NCBI GenBank assembly: GCA_029931535.1
Contig: JAQPZY010000374.1
Coordinates: 62,001 to 126,000 of the forward strand
Length of the DNA: 64,000 bases
Reading direction: 5' to 3'
DNA from: Margaritifera margaritifera
Taxonomy: Eukaryota > Mollusca > Bivalvia > Unionida > Margaritiferidae
Position 1 is the first letter of the stretch. Each line of letters begins with the position of its first letter. The translations under genes and the position numbers were made by a program. Positions 1-11,218 of this stretch are shown one piece after another. Under the pieces are notes generated by a model. The model was not told where the DNA came from and did no database searches. It saw only the letters and a list, made by a program, of their open reading frames with translations.

Positions 1-274
1 TACTTCTGACTCTTTGACAAAATTAAACATGTTATAACCTTAATATAGAAAAATGATAGAATGCATACACATGTATATATAATTATCAAGTTCAATGCAA
101 TAATTGATGACAGCTGTCAGTGTTGAATACATATGATGTGTCAGTCAAGCACTCTATATAGGTGAAAGTTCAATTAATTTAACCTTCTTTTATCAAATAA
201 ACATATAATAAATAATACCACATGCACAGTTATTGATGATATAAGTTAACATGCAAAATCTTATCAAAATCTGA
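1..274. other. AT-rich non-coding sequence
   Basis: No open frame of note, RNA gene or recognisable repeat was seen here on either strand. Confidence 0.5.
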
Positions 275-625
275 TAAAAAAAATATGGCATCTAGAGTGT
301 TCACATGCTTAGCCATTCAGGTAGAAGATCACCTCATTAATAAGCTTGAATGTCGTTCATAACGAATGTCATCTGAGAACTTGATGATACAGCTTACATA
401 CCAAATCTCATCAACATTCGATCTCGAATGTCCACAAGATCATCAATCAGATGGAAGATTACCTCAGTAATATGCGTGGATATCGCTCGCAATGGAACTC
501 GTCTGATGATGTGATAATACAAGATTACATACCAAACCTCATCAAAATCTAATCAGATCCATGGTTTCTAGGGTGTTCTCCGTCGATCAGATGCAAGATC
601 ACCTCATTAATATACCAATGGTCAA
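275..625. repeat. Degenerate tandem repeat, 130-140 bp unit, about 2.5 copies
   Basis: The phrase AGATCACCTCATTAA recurs with small changes at 326-340, 456-470 and 596-610, giving spacings of 130 and 140 bp. The blocks between also match: 'ACATACCAAA(T/C)CTCATCAA' and 'TCTAG(A/G)GTGTTC' recur in the same order. The copies are diverged, so the array is old. No coding function is apparent. Confidence 0.7.
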
Positions 626-1121
626 CGGAACCTTACTTCGTATCAGTGCCCGACAGATCTCCGTTACGTCGGAGATATAGATGTTAATCATAATGGACAC
701 AGTGCAGCTACGGTTTGGTGAAACTGAGGACATAACAAGTATTCTCTAGTAAGCGGATGGTCGGTTAAAGACAAGGCATGTGAGTGGATGTTGTCGTTAC
801 TGTTAAAGGTGTAATTCTAGTATCAGTCTTAGAGTCCCATATTTAACTTGTTGTGTTAGTAAACATAAGCATGAAACGCTCTGCCGTACCATAATTTACA
901 GTGACAATATTGTCTGTAACTTTTTGTACACATACAATTTTGACACTTTCACAGTTAAAATCATCAGAACCAAAGGAACACACACAGACATATATACACA
1001 CACATATAATGAAATAATAATAAAGGAAATAACAGATCATACATGAGATTTTTGCGGATATTTGTTCTTACTGATTCACGTAGATACAGACGTTTTCTTA
1101 GCAGTTTAACTATTGGTTGAT

Positions 1122-1122
<1 letters not shown>
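626..1122. other. Non-coding, no feature seen
   Basis: Mixed-composition sequence without a convincing open frame. Short frames near 843-1149 overlap the CA repeat and carry low-complexity C/V/Y-rich translations, so they are not called. Confidence 0.4.
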
Positions 1123-1123
<1 letters not shown>

Positions 1124-1206
<83 letters not shown>

Positions 1207-1213
1207 TATATAT
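1124..1213. repeat. Compound microsatellite (CA)n(TA)n
   Basis: About 14 CA units run directly into about 30 TA units. The same CA-then-TA arrangement recurs elsewhere in the window (15464-15551, 25655-25712, 51925-52015, 54320-54412). Confidence 0.95.
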
Positions 1214-1397
1214 AAGCGGATGACTTATTGTAAATGCAGTGTCACGAATTCCTTTTTAAAGACGAAACCGTGTGTTCGAATTAGCAGATTGTGATTTTCA
1301 AATGCGTGCTAAATGTTTGAAAGATAAAGTTGATTATATGACAAAGTCCTACAATTTTCGTATTTTCTCGGTATTATCTTTGCTTATTTAATACATC

Positions 1398-1411
1398 TGT
1401 CTCTCTCTCTT

Positions 1412-1442
<31 letters not shown>

Positions 1443-1477
1443 ATATATATATATCTATCTCTCTCTCTCTCTCTCTC
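1398..1477. repeat. CT-rich microsatellite with a short TA block
   Basis: Runs of CT broken by TTTC and by a TATATATATATC segment. Confidence 0.9.
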
Positions 1478-2726
1478 GGGGTGTTATTATGATTCGGGTT
1501 AATGAAATGTGTTTAAGAGATATATTCTGTGTGAATTACTGCTTGAGGGTATTTCTCGACGCTTTCATCCCTTCTTGTGTATTTAGTGTCGCTGACCTTC
1601 CTTCGTGAAAGCACATTTGTACTATATCCAATAACTGGCGAAGGGGGTGGAATTTATTTGGAAGTGAGAGTACGGTTTTCAGACTCCATCTCCTACTTAT
1701 TGCGAATAAAGCGATTTAAAGCAGTCTCATCACCAGAGTAAATTTCAGCGGCACATAATGCAATACGGTGTTACTGTATTTTTCCAAGTCGCACTCACAC
1801 AAGTGAGCACACTCTAGACTTATCTCTGTCGTTTCTTGATACTCCGGCAAACCAGTTTCTATACTGTTCGTTCTACATGAGACTTTACACGAAAAGTGTA
1901 GACATTGATATGCTAGTGCATTATGGGACAGCAGAGCTTTTCGCAGCTGGGCATATGTTATGTTGTGATAAATACGGTCTCTTGAATGAAACTAATGGGT
2001 TCAAGGTTAAGGAGACAGACGGAATGTAGTCATTACACAAACATGGTTCTGGACAATGGACGCATTAATTATAACACGGACCTGTTTGGCGGAAGCTGGT
2101 CTGCAATATAGAAAAGAGGACACCTAAATAAATGAGAGAAGTGTTGATGGAACACTGATGCCACACTGCTGTGAATGAAATTACCTCAACGCAAAACTTC
2201 TGTATGTATGTATGTTTGTATTTATGTGGTGAACGGTACATCAGCACAATCATGGTCATATAGTAGAACCAGAGAAATAAAGGATAGCATCATAATATGC
2301 CCCTAACACTGTCATGGTGGTTCATGACAAAGGTCTCTACGAATTTACTGTTTCTTTTTTATGCCTCACCAGGTATGTGGGTGCACATATAGAGTTACGA
2401 TTGTCCTAGTATAATTTGCGTTTTGGTCGCTGTGATAGGACATTCGTGTTCCGGAAATGTATTTCCAGTTTCTGATCTAACGGAAAATGCTTTAAACGTT
2501 TATATTTTCTTGTACCGTCTATCCTTCTCCCATAGAAGCAGCTCGATCTAAAGATAAATTTTTCAACTGGTAATACTAAGTTTGGTAACTCGAGAACAAC
2601 ATTCAGACCTTTCTAGACAAGCGTTTGAAATTTGACAACTATATTTACACGGCTCACCATGGCATAAACCCACGCTTCATACTACATCCAGTATGCTCAA
2701 AAAGAAAAGTAAACAGATTTTAAACA
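1478..2726. other. Non-coding, no feature seen
   Basis: No convincing gene, RNA or repeat was found on either strand. The only longer frame (2065-2259, minus) has no family resemblance or splice context. Confidence 0.4.
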
Positions 2727-2957
2727 TCAATGTGCTTTATTTGTTTTTTTTTTAATACATTTCACCTTTGAATCCTCATCAAACGTTTCACAAGAAGAGG
2801 GAGCCAAAAATGATCCCCTCTTTTGCCGATAGTGACCGTATGGACAAGATACAATACAGTTGTTTGAATTTCCACCCAAATGTTTAAGAGTTGTGGTAGG
2901 TGGTAACCGAGAAACAGACGAATGAGAAACGTTTACCACAATGTGCACGATCGACAC
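2727..2957 (-). CDS. Weak candidate 3'-terminal exon, Cys-containing tail
   Basis: On the minus strand an open frame starts just after a CACTTTAG that could be a splice acceptor. It has no ATG and ends with four cysteines in a CxxxC...C...C arrangement and a lysine-rich tail. AAATAAA, a poly(A)-signal-like string, overlaps its end. The composition is more protein-like than the low-complexity frames nearby. I do not recognise a family. The acceptor has a poor pyrimidine tract, so chance is a real alternative. If real, it would lie downstream of the secreted-ligand exon at 5537-5944 on the same strand, but nothing seen links them. Confidence 0.15.
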   Translation of the reverse strand: MSIVHIVVNVSHSSVSRLPPTTTLKHLGGNSNNCIVSCPYGHYRQKRGSFLAPSSCETFDEDSKVKCIKKKTNKAH

Positions 2958-2972
2958 TAAAGTGTATGGACA

Positions 2973-2991
2973 CTATATATATATATATATA
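2973..2991. repeat. Short (TA)n run
   Basis: About nine TA units, followed by GTGTGTGT about 20 bp further on. Confidence 0.8.
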
Positions 2992-3233
2992 CATTATATG
3001 CATGCCTGTGTGTGTGTTTCTTTTGTCTTCGTGTCAGAAATATGCCATATATATGGGAAATTCCAAGTGATTTTTTCCGTGTCTTTCAAAAGTCGAGTCT
3101 AAATGAAGACAATTTTAACCTTGCGGAATTTTAAAAAGCTCAACAATTTGTGTCACCAAAATTAAAAAGCCGCAAAAACTATAAAATTAGAAATTAAGGA
3201 AAAGGAATTTATCCGTACACGATATTTCCGGCT

Positions 3234-3328
3234 ACACACACACACACACTCAGACACACATACATACATACATACATACATACATACATACATACATACA
3301 TACATACATACATACATACATACATACA
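3234..3328. repeat. Compound microsatellite (CA)n-(CATA)n
   Basis: CA units to about 3258, then about 17 CATA units. The minus-strand open frame across it (YVCM repeats) is a product of the repeat. Confidence 0.95.
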
Positions 3329-3631
3329 CGTGCGCACGCTTGAGGAAGCCACGAGTGGGGTGGGTTTTAAGGGGGATGATTATTTTTTGTTTTTTGTCTT
3401 TTTTTCGGGGTGGGAAGGATAGTTTATTTCCCACTCCTGTCTGGTCAATAATGAAAAAATATATAAAAGCTCTGATCATCTACCATTTCCAGTAAGTGCT
3501 TATTTTATGGTCAGTCACGTCGATCCGTTCGCCCATCCGTCAGACACTCTGTTTTCATTGTAACCGGTATAATGAATGATTAGTGTTTAATAGCACATCA
3601 ATTTAGGAAATGCTATATCATTCTGAGGCAA

Positions 3632-3706
3632 CAGATGAAGTGTCAAACCCACATCCTTTTTCTTGTGAATACTGTACGATAACCACTGAGCTATCGCGGC
3701 TCTTCC
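3632..3706 (-). repeat. Decayed tRNA-like SINE head (candidate)
   Basis: Read on the minus strand, the segment starts GCCGCGATAGCTCAGTGG, a good tRNA A-box (TAGCTCAGTGG). About 40 nt later comes GTGGGTTTGACACTTC, a degraded B-box (consensus GGTTCGANTCC). Spacing and total length (about 73 nt) fit a tRNA-derived head. The cloverleaf is not intact, so a functional tRNA is unlikely. No clear SINE body was seen downstream. Confidence 0.45.
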
Positions 3707-3768
3707 CCCCTCCCCACACACACTCACGCACATGCACACGTATGCACACCCACACACACACAGCGCAA
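3707..3768. repeat. Imperfect CA-rich simple repeat
   Basis: CCCCACACACACTCACGCAC and related CA-rich runs; irregular rather than a clean array. Confidence 0.7.
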
Positions 3769-4770
3769 TGGACCGATATAGCGAATAGAAAGGTTTCCGA
3801 TCATAAATGCAACACTTGATAGTGACGATTGGGTTGGGTGGGATGGAATGTAGAGCGGCGAAAGCCCACAACCATGTTTTATATTTTTTACTGGTTATTG
3901 ATGCGCTTTCAAAGAACACTTTTAAAACTCACTTGAGCCATCCGTACGTAAACTTGTTCTATACCAGTGAATATACAGGCTTCCTTCCTTTGAGGGTCTT
4001 CCTCTGAATATTTAGCCCCGAATGGGTAGAAGGGATGAATAATTGATAATTAGGTCTCTGCGGAAGACTATGTTTCACATTTTTCCTCCTCAGCCTATCG
4101 TCTTGCAGTTGTTTACTATAAGTGAATTTTCCTTTTCATGCCATGCAAGTGTATAAATACTCTAGGGTCGGGCTACCAACATTTTCTAAGTTGTGACCTA
4201 TGGGCCAGTCCCAATAGGGGTAATGGGAGATCTAAGGGTTAATACAAGCTGCATTCATGATTTAATCTTCTCGTGAAGAGGCAGTGCATATGTGGTTATT
4301 GGGTGGAGATCTCAATGGTTTCATGTTACGACCCTAGGTGCGGAGGTAAGGGCAGAAGCTTTGCTGACTCCATACATTAATTCCTCTTGTAATGTCAAGC
4401 AATTGTAAATATACTTTCAGGATGGGACTTTGAAGTTATGATTCAGGGCCCATTCCCGGGGAGCAGCGTGAGACACTTGGGCTAATGCTAATATATAACT
4501 TCCCCTTTCATGTCGAGAAAGTGTATATGATTACTATTACAGGAATGCGTATTCATTTGTTCCATTTCATTTGGCGATTTTTCAGTGTGACAATTGCAGC
4601 ATTTTCCCCCGTCCCTTTAAGTGTAGTAGTAAGATTTTTAATAGAAGGATTCCAAGAGTTGTGCCTGTAATTAACATTGCTAATTCAACTTTTGAACTAT
4701 CGTTTGATTTATTTTATTTTCTTAGCACTATACGACTGTGTTGGTGCGTTGCGATTGCGCATGATAATTT
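3769..4770. other. Non-coding, no feature seen
   Basis: No supported gene on either strand. The plus-strand frames at 4485-4862 overlap each other in different phases and end in the TTA microsatellite. Confidence 0.4.
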
Positions 4771-4774
4771 TTTT

Positions 4775-4783
4775 CTTTTATTA

Positions 4784-4816
<33 letters not shown>

Positions 4817-4834
4817 AATTATTATTATTATTAT
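4775..4834. repeat. (TTA)n microsatellite
   Basis: About 17 trinucleotide units with one AAA interruption. Confidence 0.9.
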
Positions 4835-5536
4835 TGCTGTCGTATCGGTACGCATGGGTTGATGTACTATATTATGCCGCGCTATTACTTAACAGTGTTA
4901 ATTCAACAGTTTGAGTAATACTGCTAGAAAATGCTTAATTTGTATGTTAGTGTTGTCGCATCTTTACACGAGAATATTAATATGAACATTGTGTACTGCG
5001 CCAGTAATTAACACTTTTAAATTCGCTAGCGATTGAAATATTGTACTATTTTTAAATTTTACCATGCGCCAGGACTGCTTTATATGACCGATCATGAAGC
5101 AATTATTTAATCAAAGTCGTTGACTAGTTTAGGTCCAGAACTTGGGTAAATTACGTTTATTTTAAAGGAATAGAGTCATTATTGCAACAGTCAGGTTTTA
5201 GCCATTGTTTCTCACAACATAATCAGATTAGCGATATTCTCCATAGTGTTGCGTGGATTTGGTTGGTTGTGGTAAGGCCCAGTGTGGTAAGGACGGCAAC
5301 ATATTCATCGGCTTTATCAACCAAGTTCGCTGATGTAGGAATGGCGCGACGTTTCCCATCGTGATCCACTCTACATATGTTGAAGGCAATCACGTCAATA
5401 TATTATTCAAACACGTGTACTTGACAGATGTCAGTCAGTGTTTGGGTACCTTCCATACTTCTCGACTTAGTTCACTATTTAGACATATGTTTAACATACG
5501 GTCAAAAAAGAAAAGAACAACTGTGATTTTACTTAC
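4835..5536. other. Presumed intron downstream of the ligand-like exon; no other feature
   Basis: For the minus-strand exon ending at 5537 this is the beginning of the intron (GTAAGT at 5536-5531). No matching 3' exon with a cysteine-knot mature domain was found anywhere in 1-5530, so the intron would leave the window or the domain has been missed. Confidence 0.35.
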
Positions 5537-5944
5537 CATCATTGACCAATCTATTTATGACGTCATTTCCGTTGATTTCATGAATATCCTGTGCAGGGAT
5601 GTTGTTAAATGCCGACTGTGGTAGACTTAGCCCCACTCGCGCTGTCCGAAATTTATCGTCGCTTCTTATCTTGTTATTGAGCTCTAACATAGAATCCGAC
5701 TTCTCGATTGCGTTGATTTCAGTGGGGTTCCGTCTTTGGTGTAGCTCCAAAAGGGCCAATATTTCTTTTCTCGTCTTCTCCTGCAGTCCACTGTCAGCGA
5801 TTGTCTGTTTCAAACCATTGTCAGCTTTGTTAACTGTCGATTCAGAACAATACACTTTGTACAAGTGTATGATAAATGCTAAACTAAGAAGAATTCTCCA
5901 CGTTAGAGATCCCCCTGCATTCATATTGGCGTATGTTACAACAC
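5537..5944 (-). CDS. First coding exon of a secreted protein resembling a BMP/TGF-beta family propeptide
   Basis: The ATG is at 5924 and 129 codons run to a strong splice donor (G|GTAAGT at 5536-5531), leaving the intron in phase 1. Upstream of the ATG a pyrimidine-rich stretch ends in CCAG at 5948-5945, a good acceptor, so this is probably exon 2 after a non-coding exon. Residues 1-27 form a signal peptide: a short polar start, a hydrophobic core LLSLAFIIHL, then small residues before a cleavage site. Residues 48-66 (KTRKEILALLELHQRRNP) resemble the conserved propeptide helix of BMP/TGF-beta ligands (family pattern REIL..LGL..RP). From what I know of BMP2/4 genes, the coding region is split once within the propeptide at roughly this distance, which fits. 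The frame stays open on the complementary strand too, but that frame lacks these signals. The mature domain is not in view, so family assignment is inference. Alternative: another secreted protein. Confidence 0.55.
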
Positions 5945-6325
5945 CTGGATCTTATTAAAGGAGAAAATCAAACAGAAAATTATTTTATACTATCTGTGCT
6001 TAAGCAACCGTGAATAAAACAACACGGTGTCAAATTATTAACACTGGATATATATCTCAAGTGCCCGAATTCGCGCAAACTTCAATATATACTCAACTTG
6101 TAAAACGCCGGTGATCTGAAAAATGTCACCGGAGAATGAACTTTAGTACTCATACGCTTCACCATTAACAGTGTAAATAAACATATCCGGTTTAGGCAAA
6201 TGACACATTGATCCAAAATATTTGAATATATGATGAAAATATTTTGAAAAATCAGAAGTAGATTATAAATTTTGAATTTACACATACAATTTGTGCCATG
6301 GTTTTAAGCAAACCATATTAAAAAA
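5945..6325. other. Non-coding; presumed intron upstream of the ligand-like exon
   Basis: AT-rich sequence. The only identified signal is the candidate splice acceptor at 5945-5948 on the minus strand. Confidence 0.4.
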
Positions 6326-6467
6326 TTTACATCTTAGATACATGAATTAAATTTACATCCAAGATACATGAATTTAATTTGCATCCAAGATACATGAATT
6401 AAATTTACATCCAAGATACATGAATTAAATTTACATCCAAGATACATGAATTAAATTTACATCTATG
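6326..6467. repeat. 26-bp tandem repeat, about 5.5 copies
   Basis: Unit ACATGAATTAAATTTACATCC plus AAGAT, repeated with very few changes (one TTAATTTG variant in the second unit). The first and last units are diverged. Confidence 0.95.
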
Positions 6468-7110
6468 TACTTTAATCATATTGAAAAAGGAATTCTTACT
6501 CATTTTAACTCAATAATTTATTTATGTTCTACATTGTGATACTTAAAACTTGAAAATCAAGGTTGTCTTAAGAGTAGCAAAAATATTCCTTTTCAAAACC
6601 ATTAGCTTTGCCACTATCTAGGATAAAATTACAACAACAAAAATATGACAATCGATTCCTATATCTAAGAATTCGATTCCTCGCTAAAGATTACGGAAAT
6701 ATTCCAATACAATTTATGATTGCTTTAAGTTAAAAACATATGCATAAAAGTGACAAAACAAAATACTTCACTCAAATAGGATATCTGGTTACCGATATAT
6801 GGGCATTCAAACTTCTAAAGAATAACCTGCATGGTCAATTTTCCTCCTAAGGTCCCATTTTACAGAAGCTCGCTGACCTAAAATATGTGTGCATTGTATA
6901 CGAAATAAATGATTAGAGAATCAAAAGTTATCGCGGCTAATTTTGGCTTGAGAAACTATTTGGTTCTCAAATTTTGTTTTTTCAAGGTAACACTCACATG
7001 TTTTATCTTATTAGAGATAAGTGGTCTTTATATTGAAAATATTTATATCACTTTCCATCAAAAAATTACAAGAACAAAAAAATATCAGATGGGGGGGTGA
7101 GATGGCGATT
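6468..7110. other. Non-coding, no feature seen
   Basis: AT-rich sequence with no supported gene. Confidence 0.4.
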
Positions 7111-7113
7111 ACA

Positions 7114-7144
7114 GTTTATTATTATTATTATTATTATTATTATC

Positions 7145-7203
<59 letters not shown>
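7114..7203. repeat. Compound microsatellite (ATT)n(TA)n
   Basis: About 18 ATT units with one CATT interruption, then about 17 TA units. Confidence 0.95.
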
Positions 7204-7206
<3 letters not shown>

Positions 7207-7807
7207 GATAATTTTAAAGATGTTACATGTTTGGCAATAAGCCTGTTATTCATGTAGGTCCTAAAAGATCTATATTATTTTTGAAATATTTTCTAATACT
7301 TTCATCTAAGCAAAATTAAGTAAATCAATTTTATTTGAAAGTGTAGAGCGTAGAAAATCATTCATAATTTCTTTCACCAAATCCCATTGGCCACTCACAT
7401 TCAGCGGTCAAACAAATGTAGTATCCATTCCTCAGAGGTATTAAACCCGACCAATGCAGATCAACAACTTTTCATTGCCGAAAATTACTGCTAAATTTCG
7501 CCCAGAGTTAAAGGATGGGACAATATCCTTCTACGTAAATCCTGCTTTACTTTTAGCGCACGGATACCACTCACCGCTTTCTTTTTGTATTTTAATAATA
7601 CTCATTATAAGAAAACAAGTCATAGATCGAGTACATAGAAAAATATGTCAGAATAGAGAGAAACAGCTGATGTTTCGTTTGGAACTGATAGTAGCAATAT
7701 ATTAAATATTAATTAAAAACAGAACATTAGAAAATATACATTCCTATCTAACAGAACAGTATAGCAGATAAGTTCAACCTGTTACCCAGGTAAGCACAGA
7801 CAGATTT

Positions 7808-8002
7808 CTAACCTGAGAGCAAATTTCCCCCTGCTGTGCCTTTGATCCTACTTCTCAAACGACCATTCGGAACCCCATTCGCACATCGAAAGGAAACAGA
7901 CGATATTTGGCAGACACTCTGTAATTTACAATCCTGTGTTGTGTGCTCTCCCTGTTGTGTTTGAAATCTTGTAGTTTTTCTTTCTGTTATTAGCAAAATC
8001 AC
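7808..8002 (-). other. Low-confidence candidate upstream exon on the ligand-like gene strand
   Basis: A 64-codon minus-strand frame ends beside a donor-like TCTCAG|GTTAGA at about 7815. It lies about 1.9 kb upstream, in transcription order, of the exon at 5537-5944. A 5' non-coding or alternative first exon is possible. No protein family is recognised and the donor is imperfect. Confidence 0.12.
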
Positions 8003-8235
8003 TGATTAATTAAAACAGTTTTTATTTTTGGTACTATAATTGTATTTAAATATCAAGGCTTAATTTTTCCGATATATTTTTTATAACAATTTTAATCTAG
8101 GATCAGATGATGAAAATACAATTGCACTTTTGCATGAAATTTGCGGAACTTATTGACTAAGGGACTTGTTAAGAGTGTGTATTGCACTGTTTTGTTGAAA
8201 ACAAGAAGCTGGTAATGTCCTGATATAATAGACTA

Positions 8236-8428
8236 TCGTGGTATACAAATAGTGTTTGAACTCTCAATCAGCGTAGTATACAGATAGCGTCTGCATGAAC
8301 ACTCAATCAGCGTAGTATACAGATAGCGTCTGCATGAACACTCAATCAGGGTAGTATACAAATAGCGTTTGCTGGACTACTCAAAAAGAGTAGTATACAA
8401 ATAGCGTTTAATGGACCACTCAACCAGT
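8236..8428. repeat. 39-bp tandem repeat, about 5 copies
   Basis: Unit beginning CGTAGTATACAGATAGCGTC with spacing 39 at 8271, 8310, 8349 and 8388. Copies 2 and 3 are nearly identical; the outer copies diverge. Confidence 0.93.
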
Positions 8429-10087
8429 TTCAATACTTTACATCAGATTAAACCAGTTTTTTTTTCTTTATCTGAATTTTAAATCTCGTATCTGAATACA
8501 AGAAAATTATCTGACCACTCATTTATTTTGAAAACAAAAATACCTCGAAGTCCCTGGATCATAGCCTATATTGGTTATGTTTTTTACATTGACATGAATT
8601 TGTCAGGTCCTATGGCACTGCTTTTGTAGTGAAAAGCTATACAGTATTGAATTCCACAGTTTTTGTTGAGGTGATATAGACATTTTATGAGTGTAACATG
8701 AACTCAAAACTATCGGTCTCAAAAGATAATTGTTTAGATGGTCATAGCTAATTGTGTTGCAAAATAACGTACAAGAGAATACAACTGTTCAGCTTTCTTT
8801 TCCAAACATCGTTAGAGGTATACTAAAATACTTTGGAAACGGTTCTTATTGACATATTGCATTACATGATAGAAAACCTGGGACAAGATGGTTAGTACAG
8901 GACAGTACGAGGGAGGTAAACATTATGTTTCAGATGTGGGTAAGTGCATTCATTTGTGTTGGGCAAAGTACACAGTACAATTTAATGATCTGGTACATTT
9001 TACAAATTCAATCTGCAACCATGCAATATAAACAGCTTTAGAATTTATGGAGAAAAAAAATGTAAAAGAATAAATGGTCACTCAGTATAAAAAAGTAGCT
9101 ATATTCGAAATCAAGTAAATGAATGGCAAAATCTGACATCAATCTAAACTCATTGTTACATTTGAGAGGATTGAAGAAACGTTGCAAATTGCAGAACATA
9201 AACGTACTTGCTGTAGATCGGTGTCTTGAAGGCTTCATAATAACAACTAATGACAATTTATCAGCCGTGAAGTAATCATTTTATATTTTTCTCAATTTAA
9301 ATAATACGCCAAAATGTCGGAGACGACTGAAAAATAATAGTATTTGAGACATCTTTACTTAGCTCATGAAAGTATAATTGCTTACACAAATATCACTCAA
9401 ATGTTGGAACAAATTCAACGCGGCAAAATTAAAATGAAATATGCTGAACAATCGAGCGATACATTACGTACGCAAGCGATAAAAATATTTCCACACCAAA
9501 GGTTCATATTTTCCTCACGTGAATGACAAGTAACAGTGACACATCTGTGACATGCAAGCCAATGAAAATATAACAATGGACACATATACATCTTGACAGT
9601 AATATAAAACTTTATCAAAATACGCTTTATCTGAAAAGCAAGAAAGAATAAAGGAGATGACATACAGTATGCTTTAAAAGAAATTTTTAAAGAGCAAAAC
9701 CCAGAAAACACAGATATGGATGAAAGAAACAAGTTTTAAGACAGGAAAGTTAAAGATTCTTTGGAAAAGGAAAATTCGAATACTTTCAGTTTATTCAAGC
9801 AAAGAGGCATCTCTAGTAGAAAGGTTTAATATAACCTTAAAACTATTTACGCGAGAAATTTATGGGAGGTGTGATTGAGTCCACATGTTTCCGCCAGCTT
9901 TGGCGTGCAACCCGCTGTTAAGGGTCAATATATTTAAAGTGTCGGGTCATATGTTCTGTCCATACAATCGCAATTCTTTCGCGACGTCTTCGCGCGGAGG
10001 GATTCCCTCTGGTAATGACCTTTGGCGTCAGTGGAGCCAATTTCGTTATGGGGTACAGACATGTTGTCTTTATTTATTTTTATAATG
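8429..10087. other. Non-coding, no feature seen
   Basis: No supported coding region. A relatively GC-rich patch at 9960-10060 has no recognised identity. Confidence 0.4.
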
Positions 10088-10905
10088 TATTACTAATGCA
10101 TTTACCAACCTCTGTTAATTTTGTATCCCCTTGTTTTAATATTTGGATACCTCACAATTTAAAAAACAATAGTTTTGTAATCTTATTTTCTCAAGGTCCT
10201 TCTTCATTTGACATAAGCCGTTTAATCCAAAGTGATCTCAATGTACTGAATAAAAAAACGAGCATCAACCATCTATAGACCACCATCTGCAGATGGGGCT
10301 GTAAGTGTATCTCTTTGTGGCTACAACCACCCCAAATAAATTTCAAAAATATTTTGTTCTATTCCTTTTATATATTTTTAACGGAGGGTTAGGCAATGCT
10401 GAAAATAATTGAATACATTTTGTCAAAATCAATGATTTAACAAAAGTTATTTTTTTAAAATAAGGAACAGATTTCTCCTCATCCAACAGTTTGTTTGCTT
10501 CTTTAACTTCTTTGCATAAGTTAACTCTAGCATATCATCTTAGTTCAAAGAAAACTTTATTCATAAAAGTCGAAAGTAAGAAGTAGACAACACTATTTTA
10601 ATGTCTGATCATATTTTTCTTCCGAAATGTGTTCCTTCCTTTACAACCAAACAACGTTAGAGTCTGATACATTACAATGTAAACAGGATACTGATGCAAA
10701 ATCCTTAAGTCTTTTGATGGAAGATTCGGTTTGCTTATTAGTGATCCGTGCTGCAATCTCTGTATCACTTCTTTGAACCTAAATTTTCAGCCTCAATTTG
10801 TTTAACGTGTTGTTTTTTCTTGCTTTGCTTTCACTGTGAATCGTCAGTTGCTTCAGCTCTAATTTTCCTTTTAAGAATTTTCAAAAAAGAGCTGATAAAT
10901 ACATT
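10088..10905 (-). pseudogene. Old L1/Tx1-like LINE ORF2 remnant: linker and RT C-terminal part
   Basis: Translated on the minus strand with frame changes, this reads as the late part of a reverse transcriptase. A lysine-rich linker comes first. An FxxxSGL-type segment like that after the YxDD box follows; it is clearer in the partner copy as ERLKDFASVSGLHCNVSNS. Then come a CWMRRN...FVKSLILTKC thumb segment, SALPNPP, and a GGLxMVDxRxFI box typical of L1/Tx1-type ORF2. Fingers and palm, including both catalytic Asp motifs, are missing. Copy 1 breaks off at 10088, whereas the partner continues to a zinc-knuckle-like tail at 45480. Confidence 0.7.
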
Positions 10906-10920
10906 TTTGCTTAACTTGTA

Positions 10921-11187
10921 GTGAATAATATTTATTACCAAGGTCCGATTAAAGGCGGAGCAAACGGAGCAGTTGTTTCAGGTGCCCAAACTGGCAACGC
11001 AATGACATGGTATGTATTTGCTTTTTATTTGGTTGGTGGGGGGGGGTTCGGGGGGGGGGGGCATTGTGAAATTGCTGCAAGGCCTCCTACCACCTTAACC
11101 GGTATTGTTTGTCACCCTCAAGATAGTACTCTTCAACAGTATTTACGATACAAATTTTATTGTATTAGTGTATTCCTGTTGTCTTAA
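10921..11187 (+). other. Short open frame kept in both duplicates, function unknown
   Basis: A plus-strand frame lying between the two LINE ORF2 remnants begins VNNIYYQGPIKGGANGAV and is interrupted by a G-rich tract at 11037-11060. The partner at 47071-47295 keeps the same frame before and after the tract despite a different tract length. A TTGTAG acceptor-like site precedes it and a TG|GTATGT donor-like site follows NAMTW. The acceptor is lost in the partner (TGTAAT). I do not recognise it; an accidental frame in an old repeat is the simplest reading. Confidence 0.15.
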
Positions 11188-11218
11188 CAGTGTTCGATTG
11201 AATTTTCAATAACCATGA
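11173..11218. repeat. Direct repeat partner of 15552-15597
   Basis: TCCTGTTGTCTTAACAGTGT and the following bases to ACCATGACAT are repeated almost exactly at 15552-15597 in the same orientation, bracketing the inverted-repeat region and LINE A. Confidence 0.8.

Noticed and set aside
1255..1290. GTGTTCGAATTAG resembling a polymerase III B-box
   Set aside because: No A-box at the right distance upstream and no tRNA-like fold.
3162..3479. 105-codon minus-strand frame with a YVCM repeat
   Set aside because: Produced by the CATA microsatellite.
5599..5958. 119-codon plus-strand frame
   Set aside because: It is antisense to the ligand-like exon, which has a signal peptide and splice sites; this frame has neither.
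6326..6467. Possible CRISPR-like array
   Set aside because: The 26-bp units are contiguous with no unique spacers, and the genome is eukaryotic.
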